DNA of 53,197 bases, from the NCBI GenBank assembly GCA_002317155.1, contig DCIR01000086.1, positions 1 to 53,197 on the forward strand. Reading direction: 5' to 3'. Source of the stretch: Lachnospiraceae bacterium UBA1721. GTDB lineage: Bacteria; Bacillota; Clostridia; Lachnospirales; Lachnospiraceae. The position numbers and the translations under genes were made by a program. The notes under the pieces were generated by a model. The model was not told the DNA's origin, searched no databases, and was given only the letters and a program-made list of their open reading frames with translations. Of this stretch, positions 34,312 through 42,697 are shown one piece after another. Position 1 is the first letter of the stretch. Every line of letters starts with the position of its first letter.

Positions 34312-34357
34312 AGAAAAAGAGCGACTCTACGCAACCTATATTGGGTAGAATCGCTCT
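34312..34357 (-). terminator. Terminator of the diguanylate cyclase gene (minus strand)
   Basis: On the minus strand AGAGCGATTCTAC (34357-34345) pairs with GTAGAGTCGCTCT (34330-34318; one G-T pair) and is followed by TTTTTC. It separates the cyclase from the downstream regulator gene, which therefore needs its own promoter. Confidence 0.88.
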
Positions 34358-34392
34358 ATATAGAGTAGAATTGGCATATTTTCGTACGAAAA
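34354..34392. repeat. Two adjacent perfect palindromes after the diguanylate cyclase
   Basis: CTCTATATAGAG (34354-34365, 12 bp) and TTTTCGTACGAAAA (34379-34392, 14 bp) are perfect palindromes in the 136-nt gap between the cyclase stop and the regulator start; the first overlaps the terminator stem. They may be operators or stability hairpins. Confidence 0.6.
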
Positions 34393-34395
34393 AGC

Positions 34396-35961
34396 TTATT
34401 TTACTTCTCTGTATCTCTTTCTTGTCTGATAGAAAATATCTTTCTGGCGATACATTTCCATATCTGCCTCATGCAGCAGTTCTTCAAAGGAAACTTTCAT
34501 TTCGTCTACATAGACATATCCGACTGTTGAACGCTCGCCTATTTTCGTAGTGCACTGTGTAATCAAATCACTGATTTCTTCTCTTGATCTCTCTGTCAGG
34601 ATGATGGCAAATTCGTCACCGCCTAAGCGATAGACATTACCTTTTCCGAATACTTCACAGAAGATATTGGCTGATTCGCAGATGAATTTATCACCGGCAT
34701 CATGACCGTGTTTATCATTTACTTCCTTCAAGCCATTGAGGTCACATTCAATAATGGTAAATGACTTTTTAGGATTGTATTTTTTGTTGTACGCCCAGTC
34801 GAGAGCTTTTCTGTTCTTACATCCGGTAAGCTGGTCATGAAGAGCACCGTCCTCGATGGCAGCAGTTCTGTTACGGAGACGAATCATCATTGCAAACTCA
34901 AATTCGACAAGCTTAAACAGCTCTGAGAGATACTGCAATGATTCCTTGGGTGGATTGTCTACTCCGTAGAAACCGATTACCTTGCCATCAATGGTAATCT
35001 CAACGGCAACTACGGCTTTAACCGAACGTGATGCGAGGAAATCGTATATATCTTCGTTGGTATAACGATAGTTTCTTATATCTGAAATGCTGATGGTACG
35101 TGATTTTCTGAACAGCTTTAACCAGGTGGAATCAACGTAATCAGCTGACAGGTTCTGGAGCGAATTTTTCTGAGCCAGTATTCCGGGACTGCACCACTCG
35201 TAGGTATTATCAAAGTTTCCGTCTGAGTTCTGCTCGAAAATATATGCACGGTCGGATTTTGAATTTTCACCGATAAACTGAAGAAGGTTTTTCAGAATCT
35301 CACCGGCATCATCTTCTGTTCCGGATTGACGAATCATATCGGTAATGGTCTTTTCGTAATTATTATACTGAAGACGGCTGTTTTCATTCCGATAGACGAA
35401 TCTTTGGAACTTAACGCTCATAAAATAGGTAGTGATAATTATACTGATTAATCCATAGGGAATCAGGTCGAGCAGATTTTGTCTGAAAACTTCAGCAGGC
35501 TGATGCATATGACCCAAAATAATATAGAGAATAATACTGATTACGGTCACAACATTGGTATACAGTGATCTGGATGTAAACAAAAGGGGGGCTGCGAGAA
35601 GCAATACAATATAACTTACGGAGGTCTCCTCAGGCGAGAGGATTGTTCCCATAATTATACCGAATGCCAATAGCATAAACTGGAATCCATGAATCAGCAG
35701 AAAGACTACCGCTTCGTGGGTGGCTTTAACGAATATACCTGCAACACCTACAAGCGCACTGAGAATCATGAATATAAAATAGACGAGTCTGAAATCCGCA
35801 ATGGATGTAACTATAAAACTGGCTATGGTGATGATAGCATATGCCGCTGCTGCGAAAAATGAAACCATTCTGAGCAGTTTGAGATTTTCTCTGGCTATCT
35901 CATCACTGACGGAATAATATTTAGATTTATCCCATGTTAAGCTGCTAATATCAATTTTCAA
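34396..35961 (-). CDS. Membrane diguanylate cyclase (GAF-GGDEF)
   Basis: A 521-residue protein. Six or so membrane helices span about residues 28-190, a GAF-like domain about 205-365 (DRAYIFEQNSDGNF, then KAVVAVEITIDGKVIGFYGVDNP), and a GGDEF domain about 370-521 with an intact GGDEF motif at 447-451. The RxxD inhibitory site upstream of the motif is absent, so product inhibition is not expected. It makes cyclic di-GMP in response to an unknown signal. The start is TTG at 35961, supported by AGAGG about 10 nt upstream and a consensus promoter. No partner phosphodiesterase or PilZ gene is nearby. Confidence 0.92.
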   Translation of the reverse strand: MKIDISSLTWDKSKYYSVSDEIARENLKLLRMVSFFAAAAYAIITIASFIVTSIADFRLVYFIFMILSALVGVAGIFVKATHEAVVFLLIHGFQFMLLAFGIIMGTILSPEETSVSYIVLLLAAPLLFTSRSLYTNVVTVISIILYIILGHMHQPAEVFRQNLLDLIPYGLISIIITTYFMSVKFQRFVYRNENSRLQYNNYEKTITDMIRQSGTEDDAGEILKNLLQFIGENSKSDRAYIFEQNSDGNFDNTYEWCSPGILAQKNSLQNLSADYVDSTWLKLFRKSRTISISDIRNYRYTNEDIYDFLASRSVKAVVAVEITIDGKVIGFYGVDNPPKESLQYLSELFKLVEFEFAMMIRLRNRTAAIEDGALHDQLTGCKNRKALDWAYNKKYNPKKSFTIIECDLNGLKEVNDKHGHDAGDKFICESANIFCEVFGKGNVYRLGGDEFAIILTERSREEISDLITQCTTKIGERSTVGYVYVDEMKVSFEELLHEADMEMYRQKDIFYQTRKRYREVK

Positions 35962-35991
35962 AACTTATACCTCTATTAGTTGAAAACTATA

Positions 35992-36020
35992 TTTATACTT
36001 TACCACGATTAAATTATCAA
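35992..36020 (-). promoter_or_regulatory. Promoter of the diguanylate cyclase gene
   Basis: On the minus strand TTGATA (36015-36020) and TATAAA (35992-35997) are separated by exactly 17 nt, 30 nt before the TTG start codon. Confidence 0.75.
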
Positions 36021-36114
36021 AAATTAGGAAATGGCATACCACGCCAAAATAAAACTAACGTTTACATTATATCAATTTTTTCAAGTGGGTTAAATACATA
36101 ATGCTACCATTTGC

Positions 36115-36143
36115 TTGACTGGGAATTAGAAAAAATGCACAAT
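36115..36143 (+). promoter_or_regulatory. Candidate promoter of the membrane gene pair
   Basis: TTGACT (36115-36120), 17-nt spacer and a weak -10 CACAAT (36138-36143), about 48 nt before the start at 36192. It is the only good -35 in the divergent gap. Confidence 0.45.
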
Positions 36144-36191
36144 AATATGTGATATATATACTAAATAAGAGGATTTATCAGAGGTAGATGG

Positions 36192-36941
36192 ATGGATTAC
36201 GTTAAGCTGTTCAAAAAGGCGGAGGAAATTATATATCAGTCAGTTGGGAGAGTTTCATCGATTGCTTCGATGATTTTCGGTATCCTGGCTTTGATTGCAG
36301 TACCGGCTGCATTGTTCTATTTTGGAGTGCCGGCAATGATTTTTGCACCGGATATACCTTTGTACGGACAGGCTTTTTTTGTTGCCTTCTTTTCTATATT
36401 TACTATGGCGATGATAGGAAATATCCTTCAGGGTCTGATTGAAAATATGGCATACAGAAATTCATTTATGAGTGAGCCTATGAGAATAATGATTCTGGCC
36501 AGAACCGCGACCAACTCATTTTCCATGATTCTGGCCGGCCTGGTGTTCGTCGGTTTTGGAATAGCAACAATTATACATTCATTGGTGGTTGGTATATTTG
36601 TTTCTATGATAGGTATTTTCCCTATTCTGATGGGATCGTTGGATTTTATTAAAAACTATATATTTTATAAGGAACATAATAGGGAAGGAGTGGTGCCGTC
36701 CGGAAAATACGAATTGGTTACTGCTATAAACGATTATACCTTTATGATACTGTTTGGTGTCGTATTTGTAATGATTCTTCCTGTTATGGCAGTGATGAGT
36801 TTTGCAACACCGGATTTGGATACGGGCGGAAAAATAGCAGTAATTGTCATGGGATTTATTTTTGCTTGTATTGGCACTGCTATCATTATTTTTGCCATTA
36901 AGAAAATAAAAAACGATTTTGATCCATGGGGTCGCCGCTAA
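36192..36941 (+). CDS. Six-helix membrane protein of unknown function
   Basis: A 249-residue hydrophobic protein with about six transmembrane helices (near 20-45, 52-80, 102-125, 128-150, 185-208 and 215-240) and short charged ends (KLFKKAEEIIYQ; KKIKNDFDPWGRR). No catalytic motif is visible and I do not recognise the family. ATG 36192 follows AGAGG closely. It is 26 nt from the next gene, which also encodes a membrane protein, so the two are likely co-transcribed. Confidence 0.75.
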   Translation: MDYVKLFKKAEEIIYQSVGRVSSIASMIFGILALIAVPAALFYFGVPAMIFAPDIPLYGQAFFVAFFSIFTMAMIGNILQGLIENMAYRNSFMSEPMRIMILARTATNSFSMILAGLVFVGFGIATIIHSLVVGIFVSMIGIFPILMGSLDFIKNYIFYKEHNREGVVPSGKYELVTAINDYTFMILFGVVFVMILPVMAVMSFATPDLDTGGKIAVIVMGFIFACIGTAIIIFAIKKIKNDFDPWGRR

Positions 36942-36967
36942 TGGATATATTATGAGCTCTGAAGAAC

Positions 36968-37945
36968 ATGAGGACAGAGGGTATGATGAGTACAGAAGAT
37001 ATGGTAGGTCAAAGAGATATAGTGAGTGCAGAAGATATTATGAATACAGAAGATATAATGAGCACAGAGAATAGTAAGTATATGTTTGACGATTTGCAGC
37101 TCACTCCGCAAAGTATGTTTGAACTGGAATATGAAATTCCTGAATCACGATATGTTAAGCCTGTTTACGGGAAAGTAACTGCAAAATACAATATTGTGCG
37201 GAATATTATGTTGGGAATTATTGTGGCAGAGGCTATTGCACTGGTAATATTCAGCATGGATCGCGATAGAATATGGAATATAGCATTCCTGATTATATTG
37301 CTGTTTCTTGTGGGTATTACATATGTAGTAGCACCGATTCTTAGGAAGAAGAATTATAAGAAGCTGCATGCGGCCGGGGAGGACAGAATCAAATACACAT
37401 TTTTTAGAGATCATGTGCATCTGAAAAATCCTACGGTTGAAGCTGATTTAATGTATTCTACTGCGGAATTTTATGCGGAGAATGCGGATAATTTGGTGAT
37501 AGTATTTCCTTTTAACAGGGGAGTCAGCGTAATAAAGTCAAAGTGTTCAGAAACCCAGCTCGATTTTTTAAGAAGCATTGTGCCGGTTGATCATCAGAAA
37601 GCTATTGAAAAAAAGTCAAAAAGAAAATGTACAGTCAAAATTATATTATTGGCGATCAGTATTTTGGTAATGGTATTGGACTTGGCTATGCATATTCGTG
37701 TAAGTATGATTATGAACAGTTATGTGCATACTACAGAATATGAGTACACCACTTATAGTTCATTCGTAGATTGCGTGGCTGCAGGAACCATTGAAGATGT
37801 GGTTATTTATGAGGATTTATATCTTGAGTATACCTTCACTGGACGTGGAGAGGATGAGAGATATTTTACTTCCTATGAAGGCGATATGGATGCGTGCATA
37901 GATATATTGGAACGCTATGGTGTCAATTGGGAGTATGCAAAATAG
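36968..37945 (+). CDS. YcxB-like membrane protein with a repetitive N-terminus
   Basis: A 325-residue protein. The first 35 residues are made of repeats of the type MSTEDM/MNTEDIMSTE. The YcxB-like core follows: LTPQSMFELEYEI, two membrane helices (about 77-120), KYTFFRDHVHLKNP, and a PH-like beta region. A third helix near 222-240 leads to an external acidic domain. A start at 36986 (MSTED) with AGAGGG before it is as likely as 36968. A terminator overlaps its stop. The function of YcxB-like proteins is unknown. Confidence 0.7.
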   Translation: MRTEGMMSTEDMVGQRDIVSAEDIMNTEDIMSTENSKYMFDDLQLTPQSMFELEYEIPESRYVKPVYGKVTAKYNIVRNIMLGIIVAEAIALVIFSMDRDRIWNIAFLIILLFLVGITYVVAPILRKKNYKKLHAAGEDRIKYTFFRDHVHLKNPTVEADLMYSTAEFYAENADNLVIVFPFNRGVSVIKSKCSETQLDFLRSIVPVDHQKAIEKKSKRKCTVKIILLAISILVMVLDLAMHIRVSMIMNSYVHTTEYEYTTYSSFVDCVAAGTIEDVVIYEDLYLEYTFTGRGEDERYFTSYEGDMDACIDILERYGVNWEYAK

Positions 37946-37967
37946 CAGATTAAGTTCTGCTTTTTTT
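37944..37967 (+). terminator. Rho-independent terminator after the YcxB-like gene
   Basis: AGCAGA (37944-37949) and TCTGCT (37956-37961) form a 6-bp stem followed by six T. It overlaps the stop codon and lies only five bases before the -35 of the next gene. Confidence 0.88.
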
Positions 37968-37971
37968 GTAC

Positions 37972-37999
37972 TTGAAATATCACGGTATACCGTTATAAT
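37972..37999 (+). promoter_or_regulatory. Promoter with a palindromic operator between -35 and -10
   Basis: TTGAAA (37972-37977), a 16-nt spacer and a perfect TATAAT (37994-37999). The spacer contains the perfect 12-bp palindrome ACGGTATACCGT (37982-37993), which abuts the -10. A dimeric repressor bound there would block RNA polymerase directly. The gene downstream encodes an HTH protein, so autoregulation is likely. Confidence 0.85.
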
Positions 38000-38021
38000 A
38001 ATACAAAAAGGAGTATCAAAT

Positions 38022-38762
38022 ATGTTGATAGATTATATTATAAAAAATAATGAGACTGTCTATTCAATATCTAAAAAGACAGGAATACCATACTCAACGC
38101 TTAATGATCTGGTTATAGAAAAAACAGATATAAAAAAGTGTTCTGCAGATACACTTTATCGGCTTGCAAAATATTTAAATATATCTATGGAGAAATTGTA
38201 TGAAGGGAAGGATGAAAGAGGGAGTCTGATACGGCTTTACAATGAGGGTACAGAAATTCATTTAGCAATTGGAAATAATAATTATTATTTTGCAGGGCCA
38301 AAGAATTTAGTAGCTTTCCATCGTATTAATAAGGTCGAGGATCATGTTGCATATGTAGATACATATTATATGAGTGGAGAAGGAAAGATTTATTCAGAGG
38401 AAGAGTATGTGGATTTATATGATGTTTTGAAGGATTTCGGGGCAGAAGGGATTTTGGATAAAGATTACGACGTAATACTTAAGAAACCCAATTGCTCTAG
38501 TAAGGATGAATTGATAGATACGTCGATTATGGTGTCGGACAATTTTGCTATAGAGATAATTCCAAGTACAACACGTAATCATATATTAAAAGTTACAAAT
38601 CTTTCAAGGCCATCTAAGCTGTTACAAATCCAGCTTGAAGATGAAACTGTAATCATGTCTAATATGACTAAGAATATGGAGAAGCGTGCGAAGGATGCTG
38701 TTCTTAGGAACAAATCAATAATTGAGGATGAAATAGTGGAAAGGGGAGATTTATATGCCTAA
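38022..38762 (+). CDS. HTH-domain protein, putative autoregulator/antitoxin-like
   Basis: A 246-residue protein. Residues 1-62 form an Xre/Cro-type HTH (ETVYSISKKTGIPYSTLNDLV, then CSADTLYRLAKYLNISMEKLYEG). The remainder (about 65-246) is an alpha/beta domain I do not recognise (LIRLYNEGTEIHLAIGNNNYYF and later RNKSIIEDEIVERGDLYA). ATG 38022 has AGGAG at 9 nt; longer frames run into the promoter. Operator in the promoter, HTH plus extra domain, and a translationally coupled second ORF are features of toxin-antitoxin or regulator/effector pairs, but the partner here is only 26 codons. AT-content is higher than in neighbours, consistent with transfer. Confidence 0.8.
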   Translation: MLIDYIIKNNETVYSISKKTGIPYSTLNDLVIEKTDIKKCSADTLYRLAKYLNISMEKLYEGKDERGSLIRLYNEGTEIHLAIGNNNYYFAGPKNLVAFHRINKVEDHVAYVDTYYMSGEGKIYSEEEYVDLYDVLKDFGAEGILDKDYDVILKKPNCSSKDELIDTSIMVSDNFAIEIIPSTTRNHILKVTNLSRPSKLLQIQLEDETVIMSNMTKNMEKRAKDAVLRNKSIIEDEIVERGDLYA

Positions 38763-38826
38763 GTACACTATGATACTTGACGTATTTACAAAGAAAAAAC
38801 TCCCTAAAATAGGGAGTTTTAAGAAG

Positions 38827-38835
<9 letters not shown>
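38755..38835 (+). pseudogene. 26-codon ORF coupled to the HTH gene, probably a truncated partner gene
   Basis: ATG 38755 lies 6 nt after a strong AGGGGAG (38742-38748) and overlaps the HTH gene stop by 8 bases, a classic coupled second cistron. The frame encodes MPKYTMILDVFTKKKLP and a few more residues, then runs through the terminator hairpin and stops at 38833-38835 inside the 3' end of tRNA-Pro. The most natural reading is a longer partner gene cut off at the tRNA junction. A genuine short peptide is less likely. Confidence 0.5.
38794..38820 (-). terminator. Terminator of tRNA-Pro, possibly bidirectional
   Basis: AAAACTCCCTA (38796-38806) and TAGGGAGTTTT (38810-38820) form a perfect 11-bp stem with a three-base loop. 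On the minus strand it directly follows tRNA-Pro and is followed by TTTTTTC. It would also stop plus-strand transcripts from the HTH gene. Confidence 0.9.
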
Positions 38836-38900
<65 letters not shown>

Positions 38901-38913
38901 CCACAACAGTAAA

Positions 38914-38942
38914 ATAATAAAGAATTATAAAGTAAATGTCAA
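38914..38942 (-). promoter_or_regulatory. Promoter of tRNA-Pro
   Basis: On the minus strand a consensus TTGACA (38937-38942) is 17 nt from TATTAT (38914-38919), which lies 13 nt before the first base of the mature tRNA. Confidence 0.85.
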
Positions 38943-38957
38943 GAATCTATATTATAA

Positions 38958-38986
38958 TTGACTATGCTGGTAACAGACCATATGAT
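38958..38986 (+). promoter_or_regulatory. Promoter of the DUF896/methyltransferase operon
   Basis: TTGACT (38958-38963), 17-nt spacer, TATGAT (38981-38986), 49 nt before the start at 39036. It is divergent from the tRNA-Pro promoter, the two -35 boxes being 15 nt apart. Confidence 0.75.
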
Positions 38987-39035
38987 TCTTTTATGGCAGC
39001 GAATAAATCAGTAATCAGAAATGAGGAATACATAG

Positions 39036-39242
39036 ATGACAATGGAAGAGAGAATAGCCAGAATCAATGAACTGGCACATAAAGCTAAGGCGGAGGGACT
39101 CACCGATGAGGAGCTTGCAGAGAGAGATAAGCTTCGCCGTGAATATATTGACAGCGTGAAGGGTAACCTTGCTGCTCAGCTCAGCTCTATGAAGATACAG
39201 CAGCCGGATGGAACATTGAGAGATGTTAAGAAGATAAAGTAA
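39036..39242 (+). CDS. DUF896 family protein (YnzC-like)
   Basis: A 68-residue protein that matches the small DUF896/UPF0291 family: ERIARINELAHKAKAEGLTDEELAERDKLRREYI followed by VKGNLAAQL and ending in LRDVKKIK. The first two helices form a coiled hairpin. Its function is unknown; the Bacillus homologue YnzC is in the SOS region. A GAGGA site lies before ATG 39036. The next gene begins 26 nt downstream. Confidence 0.93.
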   Translation: MTMEERIARINELAHKAKAEGLTDEELAERDKLRREYIDSVKGNLAAQLSSMKIQQPDGTLRDVKKIK

Positions 39243-39268
39243 TAGACATAATTGATAAGGACAAGATA

Positions 39269-40552
39269 ATGAGTGAATCAATAGTTACTCTCAAAAAGGG
39301 AGAGGGACGTACTATTAAGGCAGGCGGTGCCTGGATATATGACAATGAAATTGCATCAATAATGGGTCATTTTACAAATGGAGATATCGTGGAAGTGCAC
39401 GATTTTGACGGATATAAAATGGGTCATGGATTTATTAATCAAAACTCAAAAATCAGAGTTCGTATGCTGACTCGTAATCCTGAGACTGTGATTGATGACG
39501 AGTTCCTAAGAATGAGAGTGAGAAATGCCTGGGAATATCGTAAGACCGTAATGCAGGGTGGAAATCCTGATTCTGTTAAGGCAGATATGAAGGGAATGGC
39601 AGCAGCCCTCAGTGCAGATATTAATTGTTGTCGCGTAATATTTGGTGAGGCGGACTGGCTTCCCGGGTTGGTAGTGGACAAATACAGCGATGTGCTGGTA
39701 GTGGAATGCCTGGCTCTCGGTATGGACAAGCTCAAGGAGAAGGTTGTGAATATCTTAAAAGAGCTGATGGCAGCAGACGGTATAACAATCCGTGGCGTGT
39801 ATGAGCGTTCTGACGCTCCTGTCAGAAAAAAGGAAGGTATGGAGCCTTACAAGGGATTTATCGGAGAAGAGTTTGATACCAATGTAGAGATTACGGAGAA
39901 TGGTGTTAAGTATATGGTCGATGTAGTAAACGGTCAGAAGACCGGATTTTTCCTCGACCAGAAGTACAACCGTCTTGCTATGCAGAGAATCATTACCGGC
40001 TTGCGTAATAATGATTCTCTTAAGGTTTTGGATTGCTTTACACATATGGGTACATTTGCGCTTAACTGTGGTTTGGCCGGGGCAGCAGATGTAACCGGAC
40101 TGGATATTTCTGAGTTCGCGGTAGCGCAGGCTACGGCTAATGCAGAGAGAAACGGACTTGGAGGCAGAGTTAAATTCAGAGCGGCTAATGTTTTGGATGA
40201 ACTTCCTAAACTGTATGAGGCCGGCGAGAAGTATGATGTTCTCATCCTTGATCCTCCGGCATTTACAAAATCGCGTGAGGCGACCAAGAATGCCATCAAG
40301 GGATACAGAGAGATTAACATGAAGGGACTTAAGTTGGTAAAGGACGGTGGATATTTTGCCACATGTTCTTGCTCACACTTTATGACGCAGGATCTCTTTA
40401 CCGAAGTAATAGGTCAGGCAGCTAAGGCAGTTCATAAGCGTCTTCGACAGATTGAATTTAGAACTCAGGCACCCGATCATCCTATTCTTTGGGCGGCTGA
40501 TGAGAGCTACTATTTAAAATTCCTGATCTTCCAGGTCGTGGATGAGAAGTAG
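39269..40552 (+). CDS. RlmI-like 23S rRNA (cytosine-C5)-methyltransferase family protein
   Basis: A 427-residue protein with an N-terminal PUA domain (LKKGEGRTIKAGGAWIYDNEI, about 8-28). An RlmI-like middle domain follows (VDKYSDVLVVECLALGMDKL) and then a Rossmann-fold methyltransferase: VNGQKTGFFLDQKYNR, VLDCFTHMGTFALNCGL as SAM motif I, VLILDPPAFTKSR with the DPP motif, and a CSCSHFM catalytic cysteine motif. The family methylates C5 of a 23S rRNA cytosine (C1962 in E. coli RlmI). The exact target here is inferred. Confidence 0.93.
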   Translation: MSESIVTLKKGEGRTIKAGGAWIYDNEIASIMGHFTNGDIVEVHDFDGYKMGHGFINQNSKIRVRMLTRNPETVIDDEFLRMRVRNAWEYRKTVMQGGNPDSVKADMKGMAAALSADINCCRVIFGEADWLPGLVVDKYSDVLVVECLALGMDKLKEKVVNILKELMAADGITIRGVYERSDAPVRKKEGMEPYKGFIGEEFDTNVEITENGVKYMVDVVNGQKTGFFLDQKYNRLAMQRIITGLRNNDSLKVLDCFTHMGTFALNCGLAGAADVTGLDISEFAVAQATANAERNGLGGRVKFRAANVLDELPKLYEAGEKYDVLILDPPAFTKSREATKNAIKGYREINMKGLKLVKDGGYFATCSCSHFMTQDLFTEVIGQAAKAVHKRLRQIEFRTQAPDHPILWAADESYYLKFLIFQVVDEK

Positions 40553-40612
40553 GCATTCTTTGCTATATTTTCCGATAATAATAGTTATTTGTGCGAATTG
40601 CAATAAAAAGTG

Positions 40613-40641
40613 TTGCGCTTTTTGTATATTAGTGCTATAAA
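40613..40641 (+). promoter_or_regulatory. Promoter of the small ORF at 40696
   Basis: TTGCGC (40613-40618), 17-nt spacer, TATAAA (40636-40641), 54 nt before the start codon. Confidence 0.6.
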
Positions 40642-40695
40642 CAATTACTTGTGAAGAAGACAAATAATGGACTTAGTTTTCGGGAGAGATGAAAA

Positions 40696-40926
40696 ATGGT
40701 TAAAGACAGATTACATGAGAAGTATAAGGCAAACAAGAACACGGACCTGACCTACGGTGAGTTCTGTTTTTGGGAGGGCAAGCTCGAGGGAAGATTTGAA
40801 GGAATCGAAGAAGGAAGAACTGATTGTAAAAAAGAGATTTTCGCAATTCTTCAGCAGCTTGTAGATGAGCATAGTATTGATCGTACCACTCTGATTCAGC
40901 GTGTAAATAAGATGCTTGGCGAGTAA
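40696..40926 (+). CDS. Small charged protein of unknown function
   Basis: A 76-residue protein (KDRLHEKYKANKNTDLTYG, then FWEGKLEGRFEGIEEGR, then a helical C-terminus). The EGKLEGRFEGIEEGR repeats recall the C-terminal tails of Rpn/PD-(D/E)XK transposase-like nucleases, but no nuclease domain is present. It has its own promoter, a GGGAGAG site 7 nt before the ATG and its own terminator, so it looks like an intact single-gene unit. The function is unknown. Confidence 0.7.
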   Translation: MVKDRLHEKYKANKNTDLTYGEFCFWEGKLEGRFEGIEEGRTDCKKEIFAILQQLVDEHSIDRTTLIQRVNKMLGE

Positions 40927-40984
40927 GTATAGCAGCGGGATATTATAAAAGTATTCAGCTGATAGATTAAATTTAATGATATTC

Positions 40985-41019
40985 AAAGGATGTCGGATTT
41001 TCCGGCATCCTTTTTTATT
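40985..41019 (+). terminator. Rho-independent terminator after the small ORF
   Basis: AAAGGATGTCGG (40985-40996) pairs with CCGGCATCCTTT (41002-41013; one G-T pair), followed by a long T-run. Confidence 0.93.
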
Positions 41020-41102
41020 TATTTTATGATAGAATAATATAAATGTGCCCTTTTGTGGCTTTATTAGATGAATTCAAATAAATGTGAGATGCGGAGATTA
41101 TT

Positions 41103-42620
41103 ATGAAATATCAGAATCCTGTAGTACCCGGTTATTTTCCGGACCCCAGTATTACTACCGATGGTAACAAATTTTATCTTGTAAACAGTACATTTCAGTA
41201 TTTCCCGGGTGTAACTCTTTTTGAGAGTGATGACCTTATTAATTGGAATATGATTGGGCATGTTCTTACCAGAGAGAGTCAGCTTCCTCTTGAACATGCA
41301 TATCGTTCAGGCGGAATATATGCGCCTACTATTCGTTACAACAACGGAAGATTTTATATGATTACCACCAATGTTTCTGATGGGGGCAATTTCCTGGTAT
41401 ATACAGATGATATCTACGGTGAGTGGTCTGAGCCTGTGTGGGTTCATCAGCAGGGTATCGACCCGTCGCTTCTTTTTGCTGATGACAAATGCTATTTCGT
41501 GGGTAATGGAACTGATGAAAACGGCAAGAATGGTATTTTCGTAAGTGAAATCATTCCTGAGACCGGAGAGCCTGTAACTAAGCCGGTATGTGTATGGCAT
41601 GGAACCGGTGGACGTTTTATCGAGGGTCCTCATCTTTATAAAATTGGCAATTATTATTACCTTATGTGCGCTGAAGGTGGCACAGAGTATGGTCATATGG
41701 AAGTATATGCTCGAGGAACTTCTCCATATGGTCCTTTTGAGAGTTATGCTAAGAATCCATTTCTCACCAATCGCAATATGGGAGCAAGTGAGATTCAGGG
41801 TGTTGGTCATGCGGATCTTGTTCAGGATAAAAATGGCAACTGGTGGATGGTTCACCTTGCATTCAGACAGATTAAGTTATATATGCAGCATCATATAACA
41901 GGTCGAGAGACATATCTTGTACCGGTTACGTTTGATGAGGATGGCTGGTTCTCTGCGGGAACTCATGAGGAAAATCGCGAGGAGGGTATTGTTCTTACCG
42001 AGATGGAGACTGATAGACTTCCTGAGATTGAACAGCAGGTTGATTTCCATTATACATTTGGAAATACTTCTGTCGGTAAAGAGTGGTCATACATGCGTAA
42101 GCCACTTACAGAGAACATTCTTTATGATGCAGCCGCTGAGAAGGTAACAATGAAGGGCACAGATGCTTCTATAAATGATGCTTTTGGTGCACCTGCATTT
42201 CTTGCTATTCGTCAGCGTCAGCACAATGGAAAAACATCCGTAAAAATCAGCTTAAAGAGTGGAGTTGCGGGTCTTGCGGTATATATGGATGAAAACTATC
42301 ACTATGATATGTTTTTGAGAAAGACTGACAATGGTACAGAGCTTGTTAAGAGATTTGTAATCGGACCGGCTAAGGCTGAGGATCAGATTATTCCTATGGG
42401 AGATATAAATGAGGCTACCGTATCAATAGGGATAGGAAGATTGAATTATTCCTTCAGCGCTGTGATTGATGGTAAGGAAATCGATATGGGAGAGGCAATC
42501 AATTGGCCTTTGTCTACCGAGTCTGCAGGCGGATTTGTAGGAGTTTTGTTCGCGCTGTTTGCAGAACCTGAATCAGAGGCGGTATTTACCGAATTTGTAT
42601 CAGATCAGACACTGAAATGA
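41103..42620 (+). CDS. Glycoside hydrolase family 43 (beta-xylosidase/arabinofuranosidase)
   Basis: A 505-residue five-bladed beta-propeller enzyme plus a C-terminal beta-sandwich. YQNPVVPGYFPDPSITTDGNKFYLVNSTFQYFPG holds the catalytic-base Asp (in FPDPS). YAPTIRYNNGRFYMITTN, GIDPSLLFADDKCYFVGNG and TGGRFIEGPHLYKIGNYYYLM (catalytic acid Glu in EGPH) are the family blades. No signal peptide is present, so it acts in the cytoplasm on imported xylo- or arabino-oligosaccharides. The released pentoses would enter the araD/transketolase/rpe route seen earlier in the window. It is monocistronic with no sugar transporter beside it. Confidence 0.93.
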   Translation: MKYQNPVVPGYFPDPSITTDGNKFYLVNSTFQYFPGVTLFESDDLINWNMIGHVLTRESQLPLEHAYRSGGIYAPTIRYNNGRFYMITTNVSDGGNFLVYTDDIYGEWSEPVWVHQQGIDPSLLFADDKCYFVGNGTDENGKNGIFVSEIIPETGEPVTKPVCVWHGTGGRFIEGPHLYKIGNYYYLMCAEGGTEYGHMEVYARGTSPYGPFESYAKNPFLTNRNMGASEIQGVGHADLVQDKNGNWWMVHLAFRQIKLYMQHHITGRETYLVPVTFDEDGWFSAGTHEENREEGIVLTEMETDRLPEIEQQVDFHYTFGNTSVGKEWSYMRKPLTENILYDAAAEKVTMKGTDASINDAFGAPAFLAIRQRQHNGKTSVKISLKSGVAGLAVYMDENYHYDMFLRKTDNGTELVKRFVIGPAKAEDQIIPMGDINEATVSIGIGRLNYSFSAVIDGKEIDMGEAINWPLSTESAGGFVGVLFALFAEPESEAVFTEFVSDQTLK

Positions 42621-42697
42621 TAAATCAGGATAGCTATAGATTTATTAATTTAGGATAGATTTATTTAATATAAAAGTATTATCAGTTAGAGGTATTT

